33,110 nt of DNA from Bacillota bacterium. GTDB taxonomy: Bacteria; Bacillota; Limnochordia; DTU087. Below the pieces are notes generated by a model, which was not told the DNA's origin, did not search any database, and was given only the letters and a program-made list of their open reading frames with translations. The stretch is from the NCBI GenBank assembly GCA_012519025.1, contig JAAYQZ010000020.1, positions 1 to 33,110 of the forward strand, given 5' to 3'. A program made the position numbers and the translations under genes. Below, piece by piece: positions 8,200 through 15,900 of the stretch. Numbering within the stretch: the stretch's first letter is position 1; every line of letters starts with the position of its first letter.

Positions 8200-8982
8200 T
8201 CAGCGAGCAGCCTGAAGTTGTTTGATCGCCCAAAGGCACTTCCTCACAGCCTCTAATGGAGGGTAAGCATCACTTTCATACTCTACAATATACCATTCGG
8301 TCCCATCGGCTTCACAAATTTCGAACACTTCATGCCAAGGAACATCATCTTCACCTATAACTGGGCGATAACCTGCTCTCGGATCATCTTTCCCCGCAGC
8401 AAAAGAATAGGGTTTTAGGTGGATGGTTGTGGCTCTACCACGATACTTTTCCAGTATGGGCAAGACCTCGACGCCCCCCACCATGGCGTTCCCCAAATCA
8501 AGCTGCATGATGACCGGTTTTTTTGTGTTTTGGAAAAATGTATCCCAAGGGAGCTCACCATCGAGCTCTTGGAATTCAACAGCATGATTGTGATATCCCG
8601 TCAGCATTCCGTGCTCTGCCAGCTTGTCGCTGAGCTCATTGAAAAATTGGGCGAGTTTGAGCCAGTCTGCCCGTGTTTTCCGGAACTCTTCGGGTATACC
8701 CGGTATGATGAGGTATTCATTGCCCAATTCTTTATGAAAAGCGATTGTTTCATCCAACTTGTCTGCCTGAACCAGTTCAAAAGGCACATGCCAGCCGGCA
8801 CAAGCAAGATCGAGCTCTTCCAGCATGGTCCTTATTTCCCCGGCCGGGTGCATGGGCATTCCAAAAAACTCCACCCCGGTATACCCCGCGTCTTTAACAG
8901 CTTTGAGGGTCCCCTTGAAATCCTGTCCCAGCTCATGACGGACAGAAAACATTTGCAGGGCTACAGGTATTTTTCCTACCAT
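8200..8982 (-). CDS. Sugar phosphate isomerase/epimerase-type TIM barrel protein (3)
   Basis: The 260-aa protein is a third xylose isomerase-like TIM barrel. It has VALQMFSVR near the start, which is typical of this subgroup, then GYTGVEFFG, TGYHNHAVEF, MQLDLGNAM, TTIHLKPYS and YIVEYES. ATG at 8982 is preferred because GGGAGG lies about nine bases upstream; an earlier ATG three codons before overlaps that site, and the frame extends to 9024. It is a single gene, divergent from the GGDEF gene at 9150 and ended by the strong terminator at 8141-8176. An antisense open frame across it (8419-9084) is a shadow. Substrate unknown. Confidence 0.87.
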   Translation of the reverse strand: MVGKIPVALQMFSVRHELGQDFKGTLKAVKDAGYTGVEFFGMPMHPAGEIRTMLEELDLACAGWHVPFELVQADKLDETIAFHKELGNEYLIIPGIPEEFRKTRADWLKLAQFFNELSDKLAEHGMLTGYHNHAVEFQELDGELPWDTFFQNTKKPVIMQLDLGNAMVGGVEVLPILEKYRGRATTIHLKPYSFAAGKDDPRAGYRPVIGEDDVPWHEVFEICEADGTEWYIVEYESDAYPPLEAVRKCLWAIKQLQAAR

Positions 8983-9149
8983 TCGAGTCATCCTCCCATT
9001 TTGTATATAATTCAAACCATTCATTCACTCTTTCGACAAACACCAAAATCCTCCTCCCGGATCAGTTTCTTCACCCACTTGTAGTTGCAATTACCCAGTT
9101 AATGGTATAAGTTGTTAATGCAATCTCAACTCAATCCACCGGTTGGAGA

Positions 9150-11309
9150 GTGAGCTTCCAAGTGAGAAATTACGCGGCCAAAGGGATGCCTTTGCTTCTG
9201 CTTACCCTTGCGGTTTTAGGCAATCTTTTCCCTATCAAGATATTCTTTGGATTTGATTGGTTCTGGGGAAGTATCGCTGTTTTGCTTTTGATCCGACATT
9301 ATAGTGCCTCTTTGGGTGCGTTGGGCCCCCTGGCGAGTTCCGCGGGGGCATGGTTTGGGGGCTGTAATTTTATAGGTGCCTTGGTGCATCTTGCAGAAAG
9401 TTTTTGGATACATCTGTCTTGGCATCGCACGAGGCGGAATATCGTTATCTTAGATTTCTTCTATTGGGCTGCAGTCGCGACTTTGGCAGTCATAGTCTAC
9501 ACATCCGGGAAAATTCAGCTTCATGTTCAGGCTTTTATATTCCTGCTGCTAAAACTGTCTGTGAACGGTTTGGTCAATGCCTTTGCCGCTGAGGCACTTA
9601 CCGTAATTGCCGGCTATTGCGGTGCCGAATCTTCAGGAAACCTTCCATCTTTGCAGAGAATGCTGTCTACGTTATTTATCGCTTTTATCTGCTTAAGTGC
9701 ACTGTCCCTCATCTCACTGGGGGGATGGCAGGAATTCCATCACACAGAATCAAGTGTGCTGAAGCAAATACAGATTACCCACGCGCGAGTTTCTTCTGCG
9801 GTTGAGCATGAGCTTTTGCGGCAAAGTAAAACAATAGGATCCCTCAGCAGTATCATAGAGACAATTATTGAAGAACCTGCCCTTATCCAAAATCATTTAG
9901 ACATAATACGTAAGAGCAATCCGCTGCTGGTACAGATTTTTGCAGCTGATAGTAAGGGACGAAGCCTGGCTTCCAGCCCTTCTTTGGATGAACAGGACCA
10001 TTCCGATATTGGCCTAAGCCTCGCTGATGGAGATTATTATCAAAACCTTTTGCAGACTAAAAAACCGGTGCTATCCGTAGTATCAGCTCTAAAACCCACT
10101 GAAGAGGCCGCCGTGCCTTTGATCTTATTTGCTTATCCATTGAATATCGCCACAGAAGGTGCTCGATCACCAACATATGCGGCAGGGTTGATTGATCCGG
10201 CCTTTGCACCGTCTGTTCTAATGCCCCTTGCCTGCAGTGGTGAAATGATTACCCTAGTCGATGAACACCATGGGGTAATTGCCAGCACCAACCCGCTGAT
10301 TCAGCCGGGGACCGGGTTTTGGGAAACGAAGTCCCGGGACTTTCACCATCAAATAGAGGACTCCGTGGAGCATTTCATACTCTTTCGTCGAGGACCTTTT
10401 TTAGAGCGCTGGCGGCATTCACGCTATATTTTGGATAAAGAGATCACCTTTGAAAACTTATCCTTACATGCTCCATGGCGCATCATCATCGAGCATTCCA
10501 TAACACCCCATGTCGAAGCGCTCTATGACTATTACAACTCCAGTCTAATGGGTCTACTGCTCCTTTTATTTGCCGCCGCCGTAGCTGCCTTACTTGGCTC
10601 TTATTGGCTGGGCAAACCTATTCGCATTTTGGCCGCCCTTACCCAGGGTTTGCCGGAAAAACTGCATCAAGACCAAGAAATACTTTGGCCCAAAGCCCGC
10701 ATTGTGGAGCAGGATGTCTTACTGAAAAATTATCAAGAGATGGCCACTGCCATCAACTTACACATAGAAGCAATTGATGCTTATGCGGCAAGGCTTGAGC
10801 ACTCTGTGCAAAGGGATGCTTTAACCGGCCTGTTTAACCGAACTGTCCTGCCGGAAAGACTGAGGACAGCCATTGAAAGGGCTCGCAACGCCAATTCATC
10901 CTTTGCGCTTTTGTTTATAGATCTCGACCGGTTTAAAACAGTCAACGACTTACATGGGCATGCAGCCGGTGACGCGGTGTTAGTTGAGGTTGCTGAACGT
11001 TTAACCGCGCACTCTAGTGAAGCATGCTGTGTGATCAGGCTTGGCGGAGACGAGTTTACTGTCCTATTAGAAAAAGCAGCCCATCAGACCGTTGTTGATT
11101 TCATCCGGCGATTTTTTGATTCCATGGAACGTCCCATAACTATCGCAGGAGCAGACATTGTGATTGACACCAGTGTGGGAATCAGCATCTACCCGCAGGA
11201 CGGAAATGATGCAGGTGTTTTACTAAAACGGGCAGATTCAGCCATGTACAGGGCCAAACAAGAAACCGGCAACACGTACTGTTTTTATGAAAGTCCGACA
11301 GATGACTAG
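9150..11309 (+). CDS. Membrane diguanylate cyclase with extracellular sensor domain
   Basis: The 719-aa protein should make c-di-GMP from two GTP in response to an external signal. Residues about 10-195 contain several hydrophobic helices (MASE-like membrane region). About 200-465 is an extracytoplasmic region with the look of a Cache-type sensor (HARVSSAVEHELL, FAADSKGRSLASS, AGLIDPAFAP, ITLVDEHHGVIAST). A membrane helix at about 470-490 precedes a HAMP-like linker and a GGDEF domain (DALTGLFNR, FIDLDRFKTVND, RLGGDEF ending at 636). The catalytic GGDEF is intact. The RxxD inhibitory site that often lies five residues before it is absent. The GTG at 9150 has a ribosome site crowded against it; GTG at 9162 is an alternative. 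The stop overlaps that of the convergent isomerase gene. Confidence 0.93.
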   Translation: MSFQVRNYAAKGMPLLLLTLAVLGNLFPIKIFFGFDWFWGSIAVLLLIRHYSASLGALGPLASSAGAWFGGCNFIGALVHLAESFWIHLSWHRTRRNIVILDFFYWAAVATLAVIVYTSGKIQLHVQAFIFLLLKLSVNGLVNAFAAEALTVIAGYCGAESSGNLPSLQRMLSTLFIAFICLSALSLISLGGWQEFHHTESSVLKQIQITHARVSSAVEHELLRQSKTIGSLSSIIETIIEEPALIQNHLDIIRKSNPLLVQIFAADSKGRSLASSPSLDEQDHSDIGLSLADGDYYQNLLQTKKPVLSVVSALKPTEEAAVPLILFAYPLNIATEGARSPTYAAGLIDPAFAPSVLMPLACSGEMITLVDEHHGVIASTNPLIQPGTGFWETKSRDFHHQIEDSVEHFILFRRGPFLERWRHSRYILDKEITFENLSLHAPWRIIIEHSITPHVEALYDYYNSSLMGLLLLLFAAAVAALLGSYWLGKPIRILAALTQGLPEKLHQDQEILWPKARIVEQDVLLKNYQEMATAINLHIEAIDAYAARLEHSVQRDALTGLFNRTVLPERLRTAIERARNANSSFALLFIDLDRFKTVNDLHGHAAGDAVLVEVAERLTAHSSEACCVIRLGGDEFTVLLEKAAHQTVVDFIRRFFDSMERPITIAGADIVIDTSVGISIYPQDGNDAGVLLKRADSAMYRAKQETGNTYCFYESPTDD

Positions 11310-12067
11310 GCCGTTTCCCAGGTTCTCTTTAAGAAATCTAAGGATCTTGCCGCTTCTTCCGGGAAGTTGTCCCACTTACACTCCACGGACATGCGGGCAA
11401 TGCAGTCTGTTTTCTTGATGTTTCGAAAAAATGATAAATAGTCATACATACCGCTGCCGGGCCACATACGCCCGGTGTCAGCAAGGTGCACGTGATAGAT
11501 CTTATCCTTATAAACAGCAACATTTTGCAGGGGTTCGTTACCCTCAACCATGTGATATAAATCGGCAGTAATACCCACAGCTTTGCTGGCGACCTGCTCG
11601 GCCAATCTAAATGCATCAGAAACGTAATTCAGCAAATTGCATTCAGCCTGTCTCAATGGCTCTATACCAACAACAAGATCATGGTGTTCGGCTTTTTGGC
11701 CGACCAATTTCCCGAAATCAGTTACCTGCCGTAAGGCTTCTGCCCGGGGGAAACCCGGGGGAACACTGCGGGAACGACCGCTGCCCAACACAATCACCTT
11801 TCCGCCCAATGCCGCTGCTCTGGGAAAAACTGTATCTAAGTAGATGTGTATCTGCTCATAATCTACTTCCGGTCCCACAATCTTCATCTCACCGGGAAGC
11901 AATACATTAAAAGCCTCCACTTGAAGATTCGATGCGGACACCGCTTTCCTAACGGCATCGTACTGTCTGTCGCCGGCAAGGCTTACCATTGTAAGCTCTA
12001 TGAAATCATAGCCCAATTCCTCAAGTAGACCCAGATTGTCAACTGTAGTGCACACACCCCAGCGCAT
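11306..12067 (-). CDS. Sugar phosphate isomerase/epimerase-type TIM barrel protein (4)
   Basis: The 253-aa protein is a xylose isomerase-like TIM barrel closest in look to the D-tagatose 3-epimerase/hydroxypyruvate isomerase group. Motifs are ELGYDFIELTM, KVIVLGSGRSR, VGIEPLRQAECN (Glu), ITADLYHMV (Asp), HVHLADTGRMWPGSG (His) and MSVECKWD (Glu). The start ATG at 12067 has GGAG seven bases upstream. It is the last gene of the minus-strand operon that begins at 15798, 20 bases after the glycoside hydrolase, so it probably acts on the sugar released by that enzyme. No terminator hairpin separates it from the convergent GGDEF gene; the two stop codons share CTAG. Confidence 0.88.
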   Translation of the reverse strand: MRWGVCTTVDNLGLLEELGYDFIELTMVSLAGDRQYDAVRKAVSASNLQVEAFNVLLPGEMKIVGPEVDYEQIHIYLDTVFPRAAALGGKVIVLGSGRSRSVPPGFPRAEALRQVTDFGKLVGQKAEHHDLVVGIEPLRQAECNLLNYVSDAFRLAEQVASKAVGITADLYHMVEGNEPLQNVAVYKDKIYHVHLADTGRMWPGSGMYDYLSFFRNIKKTDCIARMSVECKWDNFPEEAARSLDFLKRTWETA

Positions 12068-12087
12068 GTAGCAGCTCCTTTCTACTG

Positions 12088-14973
12088 TTAGATGCCGTTT
12101 CCGATGGTTTTGGTGACATGCTTACTGTAGTCAAACCACTGGCCTTCAAAAGAGCGGCTCAAGTTGGTGTATACCCTTACACAAATGTCGTTGTAACCAA
12201 GGCGCAGTGTTTCTGTCTTCAAGATGATTTTCCGGGGTTCCCAAAGCACGGGACGAAATTGGCCGCCATTAATAGAGATTTCCGCTGCTTGGCGAAACTC
12301 CCTTTCCAAACCCAAGGTAATAACTGTTTCACGCTCTTGCGGCAGTGCTGTCAGCTCCCACCCTGTCTTATATTCTATAACTCCGGCATAGTAGGGCAAA
12401 AGGTTGTCTTCATAATCCTCGAACTTCCCCGACTGTTTGCGTTCTACTAAAGTGAGGGGGTCGAGTTTTACCCCGAAATCCCCGGCCAAATACAGGGGGT
12501 TGTTTAGACCATCACTGTGGGCTGTGGCAGCGATTTCTATTCGGATAACATTTTGGCCCTGCACTAGATATCTAGTAATGTCCACACCCAAACTGCCGCG
12601 GGTGTGAGCCTCACTTTCCGCAAATAAATCCTCTTTTATGGGCTCGCCGCCGTTGATTTGAATACTCCAGTCTCCTCCGATGGTGTTGGGTTCCATAATA
12701 AGCTCTACTTCACCGCTGTAGCTATTTAGAAAAGTGTATTCATAACACAGTTGAAGACTGGGCCAACCCAGCTCTGGAGCATGCCCAAAATATGTTTTGT
12801 ATTCAGGAATAAAGGGGAATCGTCCGTATTCCAATTGGTTGCTTAAAGGCACCGCCGGTACATCAGCTGTATGCAAAGGTGTGCCGCTGCGGTCCAAAAC
12901 AGTCATTTGCCAATTATACAACCGCAAGAGATTTTTATTGAGCAAACCAATTTCACAATCCCCTTTTACCTCCAGGTCCAAACAGCCCCTAGGTGGAGAT
13001 TCACCTGTGTTTTCCTCTGCGGTGCCTTCTAAAACCAGTGATTCAAACGGATGAATGGTGCGGGCGTATGTGTCGTTTTCATATCGGAGCATGGGTGGGC
13101 AAGAGGCCTGAAGCGGTACTTCTCGAAGTTTCATCGGTGCATTCAACACAACCTCATGGACATCAGAGGTGGTATTGAGCAAAAACCAAACTGGTTTACC
13201 ATTTTTAACCCGTTTCACCGACCAAATGCCCGATACTTCTTTGCCATCGGTCTGAATACTGAGATAGGGAGATACCCTAGATGTAATGCGCTTTCGGCAA
13301 GTCGCTTTGCTATCTTCGCTAAAACCGTCAATGACAACCCCTCCGGCTTTGCGAAAAGCCGCCAAACACCTCTCCAATCGGGCACCGATTTTTTGCATGG
13401 GAGGCACGATTATTGTCCCGGCACTTACACCGCGGTAATGAACTGCACCTGCTTCAATGTTTGCCCGTTCTAACACACTTTCATCCGCGATATGGAAATC
13501 CAAGTGGTGTTCCATGCAAACAGCCAAGATGTTTTCATACACTTGTTTTTGCATTTGAGTCGGCATACCCGCATTGGCATCGATTACAAGCACATCTGCA
13601 TCAATATAGGTGTCCTGGAAAACGGTGTTTAGTTCCTCAATCCTGGCGGAAAGTTCTCCAAACAGCGGCCAATACGGCATTTGGTAAAAGAATGAAGGGG
13701 GCGCGTCATGTTTTGCAAGCCCATGGGTTGTGTAAAAGAAACCGTGGGGCACTATATAATTGACACCAAGCAGCATCAGCCCCTCCGCAATCAGCTTTGC
13801 GTCTTGGAGTGTGGCACTCCAGCCGAGGCTGTGGTAGCACTCACATAATGACCCTACTTTACCGAAAAAATGGGCGGCTGATGCAGCGGCTTTAGCATTT
13901 TTGCGCAGTTCGGCTCCGATTAAATCCATACCACCGCCGGCTTTTATATGACCTGGATCACAGCCGGGAATATCCATGTATTCAAGTTGAGAAAACCGCT
14001 GACCGGGCTTTTCACCGGAGTAGAGAAGATTGTTATCTTGACACCACATGGAAATCGGTTCTTCAAAGGCCTTGCAAAACAGTTTGTACTTAAGGTTATA
14101 TAAATTCCAACTTACTTCCACATGCCGGGGGTGAGTCTCATCTTGTAAAGCGGGTAAAAGCGGGCACAAATCATATCCGTATTCTGCTTCAAACTCCCGG
14201 GGTATTACATGGGACCAGCTTGGCGCGATTTCATCGACAAAAATAGAAACAATCGTATTGCCAAATTTTCGACCGTACCGCTTTTTATAGCGCTCGTGAG
14301 TCACCTCCATAAACTCTCGAACTGCATCAGGGTTGAGCACATCAACATAGCCATCCCAGTATTTAAACTTTTTGATCTGCTGCTGCACACTGACGAAAAT
14401 TCGATATTGGCCCTGGGGCAAAACAGTTTCCAAAATGGGTGTCGGATTTGATGCAAAATAGCGCTTCTGGTTATAGCTTGTCAGACCGGTTTCTATGTAG
14501 GAGTCTTCGGTAAGCACCATGCCTGTGTGTTCCCGAAGATCCAAAGGCTTGTCCCAGTCTATACCAAAATCCCTCAGAGGGTATGCCATAACTGATAAGA
14601 TTTTCCCCTGGGGAAAAGCCAGACGGATACCGCCTCCGTTCACATCATAGATCTTTTGCACAAGTGCTGTCCCCTGGTACTGGGGATTGCCTAAGATAAC
14701 TTCTCCTCCTCCTACCCCACTGGGATATGGGTATTCATCATAAAGATGCACCTCCATCCCGTACTGCTCTGCACACTTTACAGCCGTATCCACAGCCTTA
14801 AAAAATTCAGCAGATAAATAAGGCTGTCTTAAACCTTGCCTTGGATGAATAAAAAAGCCTTTGATTCCCTGCTTATGCATGGCCTTAATCTGCCAGCGAA
14901 TCTCATTTTCCTCTAAACACCCATTCCAAAACCAAAACGGATAAAAGCCACAAGGTCGCTGTTTCTCACACAT
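12088..14973 (-). CDS. Large glycoside hydrolase-like protein (TIM barrel plus beta-sandwich domains)
   Basis: The 961-aa protein has the N-terminal pattern of large uncharacterised glycosyl hydrolases related to the alpha-L-rhamnosidase GH106/GH2-like group: FYPFWFWNGCLEENEIRWQI, then GIKGFFIHPRQG and VHLYDEYPYPSG. A mid-protein strand, VSIFVDEIAPSWSH, may carry a catalytic acid. The C-terminal third is beta-rich, with a galactose-binding-like sandwich (GGDWSIQINGG, LVQGQNVIRIEIAAT). No signal peptide. ATG at 14973 has GGGGGG ten bases upstream. Alternatively TTG at 15012 would overlap the TGA of the upstream Nudix gene as TTGA, with GAGG ten bases before, which would favour coupled translation. 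It lies between the Nudix gene and an isomerase in one operon. Substrate uncertain; a rhamnosidase-like activity is only a guess. Confidence 0.75.
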   Translation of the reverse strand: MCEKQRPCGFYPFWFWNGCLEENEIRWQIKAMHKQGIKGFFIHPRQGLRQPYLSAEFFKAVDTAVKCAEQYGMEVHLYDEYPYPSGVGGGEVILGNPQYQGTALVQKIYDVNGGGIRLAFPQGKILSVMAYPLRDFGIDWDKPLDLREHTGMVLTEDSYIETGLTSYNQKRYFASNPTPILETVLPQGQYRIFVSVQQQIKKFKYWDGYVDVLNPDAVREFMEVTHERYKKRYGRKFGNTIVSIFVDEIAPSWSHVIPREFEAEYGYDLCPLLPALQDETHPRHVEVSWNLYNLKYKLFCKAFEEPISMWCQDNNLLYSGEKPGQRFSQLEYMDIPGCDPGHIKAGGGMDLIGAELRKNAKAAASAAHFFGKVGSLCECYHSLGWSATLQDAKLIAEGLMLLGVNYIVPHGFFYTTHGLAKHDAPPSFFYQMPYWPLFGELSARIEELNTVFQDTYIDADVLVIDANAGMPTQMQKQVYENILAVCMEHHLDFHIADESVLERANIEAGAVHYRGVSAGTIIVPPMQKIGARLERCLAAFRKAGGVVIDGFSEDSKATCRKRITSRVSPYLSIQTDGKEVSGIWSVKRVKNGKPVWFLLNTTSDVHEVVLNAPMKLREVPLQASCPPMLRYENDTYARTIHPFESLVLEGTAEENTGESPPRGCLDLEVKGDCEIGLLNKNLLRLYNWQMTVLDRSGTPLHTADVPAVPLSNQLEYGRFPFIPEYKTYFGHAPELGWPSLQLCYEYTFLNSYSGEVELIMEPNTIGGDWSIQINGGEPIKEDLFAESEAHTRGSLGVDITRYLVQGQNVIRIEIAATAHSDGLNNPLYLAGDFGVKLDPLTLVERKQSGKFEDYEDNLLPYYAGVIEYKTGWELTALPQERETVITLGLEREFRQAAEISINGGQFRPVLWEPRKIILKTETLRLGYNDICVRVYTNLSRSFEGQWFDYSKHVTKTIGNGI

Positions 14974-15008
14974 ATGTCTTATACCCCCCGGCAGTAGTTT
15001 TTGCTGTA

Positions 15009-15482
15009 TCAAACAAGCAGATCCTCTATGCCAAATTCCCTATATTCCGCTGCTGACAGCACCTCTAAGACCGCGGCAACCTGCAGATCATTTGACACTT
15101 CTTTTATGTCCTTCCACATTACTTCCCTAGGTACACCGGCATCATCTACAGCCCATCCATCCGATATCTTCAAGCGGCTATTATTTACAGGTACAGCAAG
15201 AAAGCAGTATTCCGTTCCGGCGGAATACGGCCTTCGAAACAGCAGCCTGACCACTTCAACATCAATACCGGCTTCTTCTTTAGTTTCCCGAACCGCGGCC
15301 TCTTCCCGAGTTTCACCGCTTTCAATCCCACCGCCGGGTAAGGTCCATATGCTGCTCGTTTTATGAGTCATTATAATCATACCATTCCATATAACTGCAG
15401 CTGCCGCCCTTTCTCGATCCACTTTGTCCACCCGCCTAAGATTCGTTTTTCGGATCAGCTTTTCGTTATATGTTCTTGGCAA
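15009..15482 (-). CDS. Nudix hydrolase
   Basis: The protein of up to 157 aa contains a complete Nudix box at about residues 51-73 (G-x5-E-x7-R-E-x2-E-E-x-G): GGIESGETREEAAVRETKEE followed by AGI. Nudix enzymes hydrolyse a nucleoside diphosphate linked to another group, such as nucleotide sugars or oxidised nucleotides. The start is uncertain: TTG at 15482 has only a weak ribosome site, and a downstream in-frame GTG at about 15422 (before DRERAAAAV) with AGGCGG upstream is a possible alternative. It lies 25 bases after the zinc-ribbon gene and overlaps or abuts the glycoside hydrolase gene. Nucleotide-sugar hydrolysis would fit this context but is inference. Confidence 0.88.
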   Translation of the reverse strand: MPRTYNEKLIRKTNLRRVDKVDRERAAAAVIWNGMIIMTHKTSSIWTLPGGGIESGETREEAAVRETKEEAGIDVEVVRLLFRRPYSAGTEYCFLAVPVNNSRLKISDGWAVDDAGVPREVMWKDIKEVSNDLQVAAVLEVLSAAEYREFGIEDLLV

Positions 15483-15507
15483 ACAAGCATAGACCTGTCA
15501 GAAATAC

Positions 15508-15798
15508 CTAAAGTTCAGCGGAATTAAAAGCACTTCGCTTCATAACATAGGCATCTTTGCCTTTTCTTCTTAAGGTGACCCTAGTTGCCAATTGTTTCTT
15601 ACATTTAGGGCAAGATAAGGCTCCGGGCTTTTTAGATAGATCCACGGCACTCCGCACAATCCTGGGGACATACATTCTCAGCAGGTTACCTTTTCCAACC
15701 TTTTGGTAGTGGGCAATTTCTTTTTTACAGTATCCACATGTAATCAAAAGCAATCGGCTGCCCTTAACACGTCTGTGATTGGGATTTTCATAAATCAA
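15508..15798 (-). CDS. Small zinc-ribbon protein of unknown function
   Basis: The 96-aa basic protein has two CxxC knuckles, TCGYCKKE near residue 20 and SCPKCKKQ near 62, which is the pattern of a zinc ribbon. Many Lys and Arg residues around them suggest nucleic acid binding, but I recognise no family. The start is TTG at 15798 with GGAGG about seven bases upstream. It is the first gene of the operon leading into the Nudix, glycoside hydrolase and isomerase genes, and is divergent from polX across about 100 bases. A regulatory role for that operon is speculation. Confidence 0.75.
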   Translation of the reverse strand: MIYENPNHRRVKGSRLLLITCGYCKKEIAHYQKVGKGNLLRMYVPRIVRSAVDLSKKPGALSCPKCKKQLATRVTLRRKGKDAYVMKRSAFNSAEL

Positions 15799-15828
15799 GC
15801 TATCTCCTCCAAATTAAATTATATCCAA

Positions 15829-15878
15829 TAGTTCTAAAGACGCAAAGCCGCAGGTTTCAGGCGGCAACCACAGAACTA
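15829..15878 (+). promoter_or_regulatory. Structured leader upstream of polX, resembling part of a c-di-GMP-I aptamer
   Basis: TAGTTCT (15829-15835) pairs exactly with AGAACTA (15872-15878), enclosing a second hairpin GCCGC (15847-15851) / GCGGC (15861-15865). The 11-base string GACGCAAAGCC at 15839-15849 is identical to the conserved right-hand core of c-di-GMP-I riboswitches. The left half (GGCAAACC and its GNRA hairpin) is missing, so it is at most a degenerate or variant element. It lies between the divergent starts of the zinc-ribbon gene and polX. Confidence 0.3.
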
Positions 15879-15900
15879 ATTCCAGGAGAGGAGAAGGGTT

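Noticed and set aside
8419-9084. Plus-strand open frame of 221 codons
   Set aside because: It is antisense to a clear isomerase gene, has no recognisable motif and no ribosome site; a shadow of the coding strand.
13794-13804. Minus-strand GACGCAAAGC, the core string of a c-di-GMP-I aptamer
   Set aside because: It lies inside the glycoside hydrolase reading frame, encodes DAKL of a normal segment, and has no GGCAAACC half or hairpin next to it.
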